From the NCBI RefSeq assembly GCF_005222815.1, contig NZ_STGB01000005.1:372001-436000 (forward strand): 64,000 nucleotides of DNA, written 5' to 3'. Within the stretch, counting starts at the first letter, position 1. The number at the start of each line of letters is the position of its first letter. The stretch comes from Roseomonas sp. AR75 (lineage in GTDB: Bacteria; Pseudomonadota; Alphaproteobacteria; Acetobacterales; Acetobacteraceae). The notes beneath the pieces were generated by a model that did no database searches, had not been told where the DNA came from, and saw only the letters and a list, made by a program, of their open reading frames with translations. The position numbers were made by a program, and so were the translations under genes. This document shows, one piece after another, positions 16,084-24,170 of the stretch.

Positions 16084-17051
16084 TCGATCCTGACGTTGTT
16101 CTCGCGGATGATCCGGCCGTAGCTCTGCGTCTGTTCACGCAGGCGGTTGCGGAAGGCGGCCGCGCCATCCGCCTGCACCTCGCCGCCGATCTGCTGGATG
16201 CGCGCCTTCACCGCGGGCTCGGCGAGCACCGCCGCGATCTCCTGCTCCAGCCGCGCGACCATCGCCGGCGGCGTCTGGCCCTGCACCAGGATGCCCTGCC
16301 AGGTGCCCGCATCCGGCTCCGGCCAGCCGAGTTCGCGGAAGGTGGGCAGGTTCGGCAAATTGTCGAAGCGTTTCGGCCCGGTCACGGCGATGCCGCGCAT
16401 CTGGTTCTGCACCACGTAGTTCATCGACTGCGTCGCGCCCGCCATGGTCAGGTTGGATTCGTTCGACACCAGCGAGAGCAGCGCCGGCGCGCCGCCGCGA
16501 TAAGGCACATGCTCCATCGCCCCGCCCCAATGCGAGGCGAGCGCCAGCGCCACCAGATGCGTCAGCGTGCCGGTCCCGGAATTGGCCGCGTTCAGCTTGC
16601 CCGGATTGGCCTTCGCATAGGCCGCAAGCTCCTGCGCATTCTGCACCGGCAGCGTGTTGTTCACCGCCAGGATGTAGGGCGCGTAGACCACCATCTGCAC
16701 CGGCGCCAGGTCGCGTTCCGCATCGAAGGGCAGGCGCGGGAACAGCCAGGGATTGGTGGCAAGGACGGAGATGTCCAGCAGCACCATCATGTGCCCGTCC
16801 GGCCGGCTCTTCGCCACCGCATCGGCGCCGATATTGCCGCCGGCGCCGGGCCGGTTCTCCACGACGACGTTCTGCCCGATGCGCGCCTGCAGCGAGGGCG
16901 CGATCAGCCGCGCCAGGATGTCGCTGGTGCCGCCCGGGCCGAAGGGCACGATGATGCGGACGGTCTGGTTGAAGCTCTGCGCGCGCAGCGCGGGTGCGTG
17001 CAGCAGGGCCGGCGCGCCGGCGGCGGCCAGCAGAAGCTTGCGGCGTTGCAT
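16080..17051 (-). CDS. Bug/TctC-family substrate-binding protein
   Basis: A 323-residue periplasmic carboxylate-binding protein. Signal peptide MQRRKLLLAAAGAPALLHAPALRAQ is followed by VRIIVPFGPGGTSDILARL, VVENRPGAGGNIGADAVAKS and VPYRGGAPALLSLVSNE, all standard for the family. ATG 17051 has GGAAGGAAAC upstream and is preferred over a longer GTG/ATG-less extension. No membrane subunits (TctA/TctB) are adjacent, which is usual for orphan Bug proteins. It is coupled to the downstream D-2-hydroxyacid dehydrogenase by a 4-base overlap. Confidence 0.92.
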   Translation of the reverse strand: MQRRKLLLAAAGAPALLHAPALRAQSFNQTVRIIVPFGPGGTSDILARLIAPSLQARIGQNVVVENRPGAGGNIGADAVAKSRPDGHMMVLLDISVLATNPWLFPRLPFDAERDLAPVQMVVYAPYILAVNNTLPVQNAQELAAYAKANPGKLNAANSGTGTLTHLVALALASHWGGAMEHVPYRGGAPALLSLVSNESNLTMAGATQSMNYVVQNQMRGIAVTGPKRFDNLPNLPTFRELGWPEPDAGTWQGILVQGQTPPAMVARLEQEIAAVLAEPAVKARIQQIGGEVQADGAAAFRNRLREQTQSYGRIIRENNVRIE

Positions 17052-17180
17052 GGTCGTTTCCTTCCCGATGGGCCGCCCGACGGCATCCCGCCGCAAGTCT
17101 CGGCTGGCTGCGGCGCAAGTCAATGGGGAGCCTGTCCAGCGCGCGGCCGCCCGCTACAATGGCCCGGCAAGGAGACGACG

Positions 17181-17939
17181 ATGCGGCTGGCGGTCATCAC
17201 GGATATCCACGGCAATGTCGCGGCGCTGGAAGCCGTGCTGGATGACATCGCGGCCCGCGGCATCACCCACATCGTCTGCCTCGGCGACTGCGCATCCGGC
17301 ATGATGTGGCCGGGCGAGACAACGGCGTTGCTGATGGACCGCGCCATCCCGACCGTGCGCGGCAATCACGACCGCTGGATCACGGAACACGGGCCGGACC
17401 ACAAGCCGGGCCAGGACGCGGTCGCGCATGCGGAGTGCACGCCCGATCAGCGCGCCTGGCTCTTTGCCCTGCCGGAGCGCGTCGTGCCCGCGCCCGGCGT
17501 GCTGGCCTGCCACGCCACGCCCCACAACGACATCCAGAACCTGCTGGAGGAGCCGGTGGGCGGCCGCCTGGTGCCGGCCCCCGTCGCGGTCGTGCAGGAA
17601 CGCCTCGGCGCCGATGGCATGGGCGCGCGCATCGTGCTTTGCGGCCACAGCCACCAATCCGGCGTGGTGCGCATTCCCGGCGGCCCGCTGGTGGTCAATC
17701 CCGGCGCGCTCGGCCTGCCCGGCTTCCGCATCACGCGCGGCGACAACCCCCACGTCGCCGAGGCCCGCTCCCCGCATGCGCGCTACGCCGTGCTGACGCT
17801 GGACGAAGGCGGCGCCGACCGCGTGGACCTGCTGGCCGTTCCCTATGACTGGGAGAGCGCGGCCCGCAAGGCGGAGGCACGCAACGCGCCGGCCTGGGCG
17901 CATGTGCTGCGCACGGGGTTCATGCCCGCGCCCCACTGA
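17181..17939 (+). CDS. metallophosphoesterase (YfcE/MJ0936-like)
   Basis: A 252-residue calcineurin-like phosphoesterase. The five metal-binding motifs can be read in order: DIHGN (8-12), GDCAS, RGNHDRW, CHATPHN and GHSHQSG. This arrangement matches the small YfcE/MJ0936-type phosphodiesterases, which are cytoplasmic and Mn/Ni dependent, though the protein is longer than YfcE (about 180) by an insertion and a C-terminal tail. It is a single-gene unit with AAGGAGACGACG before the ATG, divergent from the Bug gene. Its physiological substrate is unknown. Confidence 0.88.
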   Translation: MRLAVITDIHGNVAALEAVLDDIAARGITHIVCLGDCASGMMWPGETTALLMDRAIPTVRGNHDRWITEHGPDHKPGQDAVAHAECTPDQRAWLFALPERVVPAPGVLACHATPHNDIQNLLEEPVGGRLVPAPVAVVQERLGADGMGARIVLCGHSHQSGVVRIPGGPLVVNPGALGLPGFRITRGDNPHVAEARSPHARYAVLTLDEGGADRVDLLAVPYDWESAARKAEARNAPAWAHVLRTGFMPAPH

Positions 17940-17952
17940 AAGGCGCCCGCGG

Positions 17953-18759
17953 CTAACGGATGCCCGCGCGCATGAACGACTGCACGAACTGACGCTGGAA
18001 CAGCAGGAAGCCCAGCAGCAGCGGCGCCGAGGTCATCAGCGTTGCCGCCGAAATGATTGCCCAGTCGATCCCCTGGTCGGTGGAAGCGAAGACGGCCAAC
18101 CCCACCGTCAGCGGCCGCGTCTCAACCGTGTTGGTGATGACCAGCGGCCAGAGAAAGTTGTTCCAGTGATAGCTGACCGAGGTCAGCCCGTAGGCAAGAT
18201 AGGTCGGCTTCGCCAGCGGCACATAGACGCGCCAGAGGATCGCCATCGTGCCGCAGCCCTCCACGATGGCAGCCTCCTCCAGCTCCTTCGGCACCTGCCG
18301 GAAGGTCTGGCGCAACAGGAAGATACCGAAGGCGGAGGCCATGTAGGGCAGGCCGATCGCCAGGATCGTGTCCACCAGGCCCAGGTCGCGCATGGTGCGG
18401 TAGTTCTCCACCAGCAGCACGTCCGGCATGATCATCAGTTGCAGCAGCACCAGCCCGAACAGGATTCCGCTGCCGGGAAAGCGGCTGCGCGCGAAGGCGA
18501 AGGCGGCCAGCGTGCACAGCACGAGCTGCGCCGCCAGGATCATCGTCACGAGGATGAAGGTGTTGAGGAAGTAGCGCGCGAAGGGCGCCGCATCCCAGGC
18601 CTCAGCGAAATTCTGCAGCGTCAGCGGCGCCAGCAGTTCGAATCGCGTGGTGTAGGCGCTGGGGTGGAACGCCGCCCACAGCGCATAGAGCAGCGGCGCG
18701 ATCCAGATGATGCCGAGCAGCCATGCGCCGGCCGTCTCGATCGCGCGCGTCACCCTCAC
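17953..18759 (-). CDS. carbohydrate-type ABC transporter permease (UgpE/MalG class)
   Basis: A 268-residue inner-membrane permease with six hydrophobic segments and the EAA coupling loop QVPKELEEAAIVEGCGTMAILWRVYVPLAKPT, characteristic of the MalG/UgpE side of family 1 sugar importers. The start is GTG at 18759, overlapping the stop of the upstream permease (GTGA). Last gene of the ATPase/binding-protein/permease/permease unit. The C-terminus QRQFVQSFMRAGIR is standard for UgpE. Confidence 0.9.
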   Translation of the reverse strand: MRVTRAIETAGAWLLGIIWIAPLLYALWAAFHPSAYTTRFELLAPLTLQNFAEAWDAAPFARYFLNTFILVTMILAAQLVLCTLAAFAFARSRFPGSGILFGLVLLQLMIMPDVLLVENYRTMRDLGLVDTILAIGLPYMASAFGIFLLRQTFRQVPKELEEAAIVEGCGTMAILWRVYVPLAKPTYLAYGLTSVSYHWNNFLWPLVITNTVETRPLTVGLAVFASTDQGIDWAIISAATLMTSAPLLLGFLLFQRQFVQSFMRAGIR

Positions 18760-19628
18760 CGGTAGTGCACCCGCCGCTCGGCGACCAGGAAGTTGAAGGC
18801 CGCGGTCGCCGCCAGGAACAGCAGCAGCACCACCGTCAGCGTCGCCGCCATCGCCGTGTCCCAGAAGCGGAAGCCGAGCTCGTAGACATAGACCAGCAGC
18901 AGCGTCGTCGCGTTGTCGGGCCCGCCGCGCGTCATGACGATGATGTGGTCCACCAGGCGGAAGGCGTTGATCGCCGCATTGACCAGGATGAACAGCGTGG
19001 TCGGCCCCAGCAGCGGCAGCGTCACGCGCCAGAACACGCGCGCGCGCGACGCTCCCTCGATCGCCGCGGCCTCGTACAGGTTGGGCGGGATCGCCTGCAG
19101 CGCGGCGAGGTAGAAGATCATGAAGAAGCCCGCTTCCTTCCACACCGCGACCGCGATCATCGCGCCCAGCGCGGTGCGCGTCTCGCCGATCCAGTTGGTC
19201 GGTCCCCAGCCGAACAGCGCGCGCGTGATCTGGTCCAGCAGCCCGTAATCGGGCGTGTAGAAGAACAGCCAGAGGTTCGCCACCGCGATCATCGGCAGCA
19301 CGGTCGGTGTGAAGAAGGCGATGCGCAGCGCCGTGCGGCCGCGGATCTTCCCGTTCACCCACAGCGCCATGGCCAGCGCGAGCCCGATGGACAGCGGGAT
19401 CGTCGCCGCCGCGAAGATCATGTTGTTGCTCAGCGCCTGCCAGAAGATCGGATCGGCGGCGAGCTCGGCGTAGTTCTCGGTGCCCACGAAGCGCGCGGGC
19501 CGGTTGCCGCGCGGCGTGGAGAAGAAGGAATGCCAGACGGTCGCGACCGCGGGGTAATGCGTGAAGGCCACCAGCAGCAGCAGCGCGGGCGAGAGCAGCA
19601 GCCAGGCGTGCAGGGTGGTGCGCTTCAT
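18756..19628 (-). CDS. carbohydrate-type ABC transporter permease (UgpA/MalF class)
   Basis: A 290-residue permease with six membrane helices. The EAA loop reads IPPNLYEAAAIEGASRARVFWRVTLPLLGPT. Together with the following gene it forms the transmembrane channel. ATG 19628 (MKRTTLHAWLLLSPALLLL) starts directly before the first helix. The gene is separated from the binding-protein gene by 136 bases holding a strong inverted repeat. Confidence 0.9.
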   Translation of the reverse strand: MKRTTLHAWLLLSPALLLLVAFTHYPAVATVWHSFFSTPRGNRPARFVGTENYAELAADPIFWQALSNNMIFAAATIPLSIGLALAMALWVNGKIRGRTALRIAFFTPTVLPMIAVANLWLFFYTPDYGLLDQITRALFGWGPTNWIGETRTALGAMIAVAVWKEAGFFMIFYLAALQAIPPNLYEAAAIEGASRARVFWRVTLPLLGPTTLFILVNAAINAFRLVDHIIVMTRGGPDNATTLLLVYVYELGFRFWDTAMAATLTVVLLLFLAATAAFNFLVAERRVHYR

Positions 19629-19641
19629 CGGGCGTCGCGCA

Positions 19642-19739
19642 GCCCCCACCCCGGCCCTCCCCCGCTTCGCGGAAGAGGGAGCAGGTTGCGCAACTCGCCC
19701 TCCCTCCCCCGCAGTGCGGGGGAGGGTCGGGGTGGGGGC
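19642..19739. repeat. 24-bp inverted repeat with nested hairpin
   Basis: Arms at 19642-19665 and 19716-19739 are complementary at 23 of 24 positions (one C/T difference giving a G-U pair); each contains CCCCCACCCCGG or its complement. The right half also forms an alternative 11-bp hairpin CCCTCCCCCGC/GCGGGGGAGGG with loop AGT. It lies between the binding-protein gene and the permease genes of the Ugp-like operon and shares its right flank with the element at 34453-34560. Confidence 0.8.
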
Positions 19740-19764
19740 ACGCGCGACCTCACGCTACGAGAAA

Positions 19765-21048
19765 CTACCGGTAGCGCCGCAGGATCCGCTCCGCCTCCTG
19801 CTGCGCATCGTTCATCGCCGGCCCCGCCTGCTTCCGCCCCAGCAGCGCGGCCTGCAGGTTGTCGTTCAGCGCCTTGGTCACGCGCTGGTTCTCATGCGTC
19901 GAAAGCTCCGCGACCGCATGCGGCAACTGGTCGCGCGCCACCGCGGCCGGCGGGAATTCGGCGACATAGGCCTGCATCGCCGGCGTCTGCCACGACGCGG
20001 GCGTCACCGCGACATAGCCCGTCTCGATGCCCCAATGCGCCGCGCGCTCGGGCGTGGTCAGGAAGCGCGCGAAGCTGATCGCCGCCTCGCGCTGCGCGGG
20101 ATTGGCGGACTTGAACACATAGAGGTTGCCGCCGCCGGTCGGGCTGCCGCGCCGCTTGCCGGCCGGCAGCATGCCGACGCCGAAGGGGAACTGCGCGTTG
20201 CGGCGCACATTCGTCAGGTTGCCCGTGGTGGTCCACATCATCGCCACCTTGCGCTCGAAGAAGTCGCGCGGCGTGGTGCCCCATTCCACGATGCCCGGCG
20301 GATGCACGCGGTAGCGGTTCGCCAGGTCCACCCAGTATTGCAGCGCCTCCGCCACCTTCGGGTCGGCGAAGAAGGTGCGCGTGCCCTCCTCGTTCATCAG
20401 GCGCACGTCGTTCTGCGTCGTCAGCGCCTGGAACAGCCAGTATGGGAAGCCCGAGGACGGGATCTGCATGCCCCATTGCGTGGTGGTGTCGCCCTGGCGC
20501 TTCGTCAGCTTCTGCGCGAACTCCACCTGCTGCGCCCAGTTCTCCGGCGGCATGTCGGGGTTCAGCCCGGCCTCGCGGAACAATTCCTTGTTCCAGTAGA
20601 GCACAACGGTCGAGCGCTGGAACGGAATGCCCCAGGTCTTGCCGCCGGTACGGCTGTTCTCGAGGAAGCCGGGATAGAAGCTGTCCAGCCAGGCGCGCTC
20701 CACGCCGGGCAGGTCGTCCCAGGCCAGCACCGCATCCTCGTCGATCAGCGTGAACATGTCGGTGGACAGCAGGCAGGCGATCTGCGGCGCATCGCCGCCG
20801 CGCATCGCGGTCAGCGTCTTGGTCAGCGTGTCCTGATAGGACCCGGCATAGATCGGCTTCACGCGGAAGCGCGGATTCGCGCGGGCGAATTCCTCGCAAT
20901 AGGCGTCGATCAGGCGCGGAATCGGGCCTCCGACGGCGATCGGATAGTTGAAGGTGATCTCGACCGGGGCCTGGGCCTGCACGGATGGCGCGGCGAGCAG
21001 CGGCGCGCTTCCCAGCAGGCCGAGCGTGGTGCGGCGGGTGATGGTCAT
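19765..21048 (-). CDS. ABC transporter substrate-binding protein (UgpB-like, family 1)
   Basis: A 427-residue extracellular solute-binding protein of family 1. Twin-arginine-containing leader MTITRRTTLGLLGSAPLLAAPSVQAQ, then a type II periplasmic fold with GKTWGIPFQRSTVVLYWNKELF, a block typical of UgpB-like glycerol-3-phosphate and sugar binders. The C-terminal RQAGPAMNDAQQEAERIL is the usual closing helix. Substrate is uncertain. The divergent PhnW-like aminotransferase raises the possibility of a phosphonate or phosphate-ester ligand (inference). Confidence 0.88.
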   Translation of the reverse strand: MTITRRTTLGLLGSAPLLAAPSVQAQAPVEITFNYPIAVGGPIPRLIDAYCEEFARANPRFRVKPIYAGSYQDTLTKTLTAMRGGDAPQIACLLSTDMFTLIDEDAVLAWDDLPGVERAWLDSFYPGFLENSRTGGKTWGIPFQRSTVVLYWNKELFREAGLNPDMPPENWAQQVEFAQKLTKRQGDTTTQWGMQIPSSGFPYWLFQALTTQNDVRLMNEEGTRTFFADPKVAEALQYWVDLANRYRVHPPGIVEWGTTPRDFFERKVAMMWTTTGNLTNVRRNAQFPFGVGMLPAGKRRGSPTGGGNLYVFKSANPAQREAAISFARFLTTPERAAHWGIETGYVAVTPASWQTPAMQAYVAEFPPAAVARDQLPHAVAELSTHENQRVTKALNDNLQAALLGRKQAGPAMNDAQQEAERILRRYR

Positions 21049-21074
21049 CGGCGTGATCCTCCTTGCTTGTGGTG

Positions 21075-22157
21075 TCAGGCGGCAGCCGCGCGCAGCACGT
21101 CGCGCCGCTTCCCGGTGGTGGCGTCGAACAGATGCAACGTGTCCGGCAGGCGCAGGCGCAGTGCGGTGCCGGCGGGCAGCGCGTGATTGCCCGGCACGCG
21201 CGCGGCGAGCCGTTCCCCGGCCTCGCCGACCGCGCAGGTCATCACGGTTTCGGCGCCCAGGAACTCCGAATCGAGCAGCGTCGCCGGCAGCCCGCCCTCC
21301 CCGGTCAGCGCGATCTCCTCCGGCCGCAGGCCCAGCACCGCGCCCGCCGCCTCGGGCGGCGCCACCGCCATGCCCGGCGCGCCCGCGATCTCCGCGCCCT
21401 CGCGGCCCGCCACCAGGCGCAGCAGCGACATTGGCGGCGTGCCGATGAAGGACGCCGCGAAGACCGAGTCCGGCTGCGCATACATCCGCGCCGGCGTCGC
21501 ATCCTGCTCGATGCGGCCCTCGCGCAGCAGCACGACCTGGTCGGCCATGCTCATCGCCTCCGCCTGGTCATGCGTGACATAGACCATGGTGATGCCCAGC
21601 CGCTGCTGCAGCGCGCGGATCTCCCGCCGCATCTCCGCGCGCAGCTTGGCGTCCAGGTTCGACAGTGGCTCGTCCATCAGGCAGATCGGCGCTTCCGCGA
21701 CCACGGCGCGGGCCAGCGCCACGCGCTGCTGCTGCCCGCCGGAAAGCTGGCTCGGCCTGCGGTGCAGCAGCGTGTCGAGCCCGAGCAGCTTCGCCGTCGC
21801 ATCCAGCCGCGCCTCGCGCTCCGCCCGCTTCACGCTGCGCGCGCGCAGGCCGAAGACGATGTTCTCCGCCACCGACAAATGCGGGAACAGCGCATAGGAC
21901 TGGAACACCATGGCGATGCCGCGCGCCGCCGGCGGCAGGGCGGTGACGTCGCGGCCTTCCAGCAGCACCCGTCCCTCGGTCGGCGCCTCCAGCCCCGCGA
22001 TCACGCGCAGCAACGTGGACTTGCCGCAGCCCGAAGGGCCCAGCAGCACAAGGAAGCTGCCCGCCGGCGCGGAAAGGCTGACGCCCGTCAGCGCGCGCGT
22101 CTCGCCGAAGGCCTTGCCGATGCCCTCCAGGCGGATGGCGCCGCGGGGGCCGGTCAT
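21075..22157 (-). CDS. ABC transporter ATP-binding protein (UgpC/MalK class)
   Basis: A 360-residue ATPase. Walker A GPSGCGKST, Q-loop MVFQSYALFPHLSV, signature LSGGQQQRVALARA, Walker B ICLMDEPLSNLDAKLR, H-loop VYVTHDQAEAM. A C-terminal TOBE domain (about 240-350) with GLRPEEIAL identifies the CUT1/UgpC-MalK class. It is the first gene of the operon, 27 bases before the binding-protein gene. ATG 22157 gives the normal MalK N-terminus; longer starts extend into the divergent promoter region shared with the aminotransferase. Confidence 0.92.
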   Translation of the reverse strand: MTGPRGAIRLEGIGKAFGETRALTGVSLSAPAGSFLVLLGPSGCGKSTLLRVIAGLEAPTEGRVLLEGRDVTALPPAARGIAMVFQSYALFPHLSVAENIVFGLRARSVKRAEREARLDATAKLLGLDTLLHRRPSQLSGGQQQRVALARAVVAEAPICLMDEPLSNLDAKLRAEMRREIRALQQRLGITMVYVTHDQAEAMSMADQVVLLREGRIEQDATPARMYAQPDSVFAASFIGTPPMSLLRLVAGREGAEIAGAPGMAVAPPEAAGAVLGLRPEEIALTGEGGLPATLLDSEFLGAETVMTCAVGEAGERLAARVPGNHALPAGTALRLRLPDTLHLFDATTGKRRDVLRAAAA

Positions 22158-22282
22158 GTCGTGGGACTCGCCATCTCTGGCGCCGAGGATTACCCGCAAC
22201 CCCTGCGCCGCACCAGGGGCGGCCCCGTGGTGCGGCGGGCGATGTCATGGCATCGTCACGCCGCTGCACCGAGGGGGCCGGG

Positions 22283-23416
22283 ATGGACGAGGAACGCGCC
22301 GAGGACGAGCCGCTGATGCTGACGCCGGGGCCGGCGACGCTCTCCATGCGGGTCAAGCGTGCCATGCTGCACGACTACGCCTCGGGCGAGCAGACGATGC
22401 TCGACGCCATCGCCTTCTGCCGGCAGTACATCCTGGCCTTGAGCAACGGTGCCGGCACGCATGCCGCCGTGCCCATCGTCGGCAGCGGCACATCGGGCAA
22501 CGAGGCCGCGATCGGCACGCTGGTGCCGGAGAATGGCAAGCTGCTGATCCACACCAACGGCGTCTATGGCGACCGCCTGGTGGAGATCGCGCGCAAGATC
22601 CGCGTGCCCTACACCAGCTTCCGCACCGCGCCCTTCACCCCGCCCACCGCGCAGCAATTCGAGGATGCGCTGCAGGCCGATCCGGCCATCACCCATGTCA
22701 TGCTCGTGCATTGCGAGACCTCCACCGGGATCCTCAACCCGATCGAGGAGGTCGCGGCGGTCTGCAAGCGGCGCGGCGTGGCGCTGCTGATCGACGCGGT
22801 CGCGTCCTTCGGCGCCTTCGGACTGGATGCGAAGGCCCTGGGCTACGACGCCGTGGTGTGCTCCGCAAACAAGGGGCTGCAGGCGCCGCCGGGCCTCGCC
22901 TGGGTCGTGGTGAAGAAGACCGCGCTGGAGGCCGCGCGGGGCAATGCGCCGAGCCTGACGCTCGACCTCTGGGACCAGGAACAGCACCTGGAGCGCACGG
23001 GGATGTTCCGCTTCACGCCGGCCACGCATCTGCTGCTCGGCATGGCGGAGGCGCTGCGCGAACACGCCGAGGAGGGCGGCATCGCCGCGCGCCAGGCGCG
23101 CTTCCGCGCCAGCTGGCGCCGCCTGGTGGACGGCATGCGGCAGATGGGATTCCGGACGCTGTTGGAAGACGACGTGGCGTCGCCGATCGTCGCGACCTTC
23201 CACGATCCGCCGGACCCGAACTATTCGTTCCGCAAGCTCTACGACGGCATGAAGGCGCGCGGCTTCATCATCTTCCCCGGCCGCCTCGCCGCCGCCAACA
23301 CCTTCCGCCTGGCGTGCATCGGGGTGGTGACGGAAGAGGACATCGGCCGCGCCCTGGACGCGATGGCGGATACGCTGCGGGAGATGGGGGTGGCGCGGAT
23401 GGGCCGGGGGGACTGA
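22283..23416 (+). CDS. PLP-dependent aminotransferase, PhnW-like (2-aminoethylphosphonate transaminase family)
   Basis: A 377-residue class V aminotransferase. Block by block it parallels 2-aminoethylphosphonate:pyruvate transaminase: MLTPGPATLSMRVKRAML at the start, HTNGVYGDRLVEIA, HCETSTGILNPIEEV, the PLP lysine in CSANKGLQAPPGLAWV, and the closing LLEDDVASPIVATFH with GFIIFPGR. Alanine-glyoxylate transaminases share some of these, but the C-terminal block fits PhnW best. If correct it converts 2-aminoethylphosphonate to phosphonoacetaldehyde. No phosphonoacetaldehyde hydrolase (phnX) or dehydrogenase (phnY) is in the window. It is divergent from a Ugp-like ABC importer, with a shared 125-base promoter gap. 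Confidence 0.82.
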   Translation: MDEERAEDEPLMLTPGPATLSMRVKRAMLHDYASGEQTMLDAIAFCRQYILALSNGAGTHAAVPIVGSGTSGNEAAIGTLVPENGKLLIHTNGVYGDRLVEIARKIRVPYTSFRTAPFTPPTAQQFEDALQADPAITHVMLVHCETSTGILNPIEEVAAVCKRRGVALLIDAVASFGAFGLDAKALGYDAVVCSANKGLQAPPGLAWVVVKKTALEAARGNAPSLTLDLWDQEQHLERTGMFRFTPATHLLLGMAEALREHAEEGGIAARQARFRASWRRLVDGMRQMGFRTLLEDDVASPIVATFHDPPDPNYSFRKLYDGMKARGFIIFPGRLAAANTFRLACIGVVTEEDIGRALDAMADTLREMGVARMGRGD

Positions 23417-23462
23417 CGAAACCTCATGGCGCCCTGACGCCTGATGACATATATAACATGAC

Positions 23463-24092
23463 ATGAGCGCCAGCACCGAAGCCCCAGCCCGCCGCGGCCT
23501 CCCCGCGGAGGAGACGCGGCGGCGCATCGAGGATACGGCGGAACAGCTGTTCCGGACGATGGGCTACCAGAAGACCGCGGTCGCCGACATCGCCCGCGAG
23601 CTCGGCATGTCGCCGGCCAATGTCTATCGCTTCTTCCCCTCCAAATCCGCGATCAACGAGGCCATTGCCCAGCGCATGCTCGGCGGCGTGGAGGCCGAGC
23701 TCTGGGCCATCGCGCGCGCCGACGCGCCCGCTCCGGATCGCCTGGCCGACCTGCTCCGCACCCTGCATCGGCGCCACCTGGCGTTGTTTTTCGCCGAGCG
23801 ACGCCTGCACGACATGGTGACCGCCGCGATGGCGGAGCATTGGGGCGTGGTGGAGCGCTTCATCCACGCCGTTACCACCGCCATCCGCCATGTGCTGATG
23901 GACGGCATGGCCGCGGGCGACTTCGCCCGGCTGGACCCGGAAGCCACCGCGAAATCCATCAAGCAGGCCGTGCTGGCCTTCATGCACCCGGTGCTGATCG
24001 CCGAATGCGTCGGACGGATCAGCACCGAGGAGGAGCTGGCAGCCGATCTGGAGGCGATGATCACGCTGCTGCTGAGAGGGCTCCGGCCCTGA
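23463..24092 (+). CDS. TetR-family transcriptional regulator (AcrR-like)
   Basis: A 209-residue regulator. The HTH reads VADIARELGMSPANVYRFFPSKSAINEAI (residues about 40-68). The C-terminal ligand/dimerisation domain resembles the TetR_C_7 group that accompanies RND pumps. It sits 78 bases upstream of an adaptor/RND pair in the same direction and is the expected repressor. The region before its start is unusually AT-rich for this genome (GATGACATATATAACATGAC); a TATAAC element lies only 5 bases before the ATG, so the message may be leaderless (inference). Confidence 0.9.
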   Translation: MSASTEAPARRGLPAEETRRRIEDTAEQLFRTMGYQKTAVADIARELGMSPANVYRFFPSKSAINEAIAQRMLGGVEAELWAIARADAPAPDRLADLLRTLHRRHLALFFAERRLHDMVTAAMAEHWGVVERFIHAVTTAIRHVLMDGMAAGDFARLDPEATAKSIKQAVLAFMHPVLIAECVGRISTEEELAADLEAMITLLLRGLRP

Positions 24093-24100
24093 CGCCTACC

Positions 24101-24140
24101 AACTGACGATTATTGACTTTCATCAGTTCATGATCATTAT
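24101..24140 (+). promoter_or_regulatory. candidate promoter and TetR operator upstream of the RND operon
   Basis: The 78-base gap holds an inverted repeat AACTGA (24101-24106) / TCAGTT (24123-24128) that brackets a -35-like TTGACT (24113-24118). A CATTAT at 24135-24140 lies 16 bases after it and is a fair -10. Overlap of an inverted repeat with a promoter beside a tetR gene is the usual autoregulated efflux arrangement. No experimental support; assignment is by pattern only. Confidence 0.5.
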
Positions 24141-24170
24141 CAGTGCCTCCGTCACGCCGAGGCCCCTCCC

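Noticed and set aside
23431..24097. A 12-mer GCCCTGACGCCT repeated before and at the end of tetR
   Set aside because: Short, not symmetric, and the second copy lies over the tetR stop codon; chance is a sufficient explanation.
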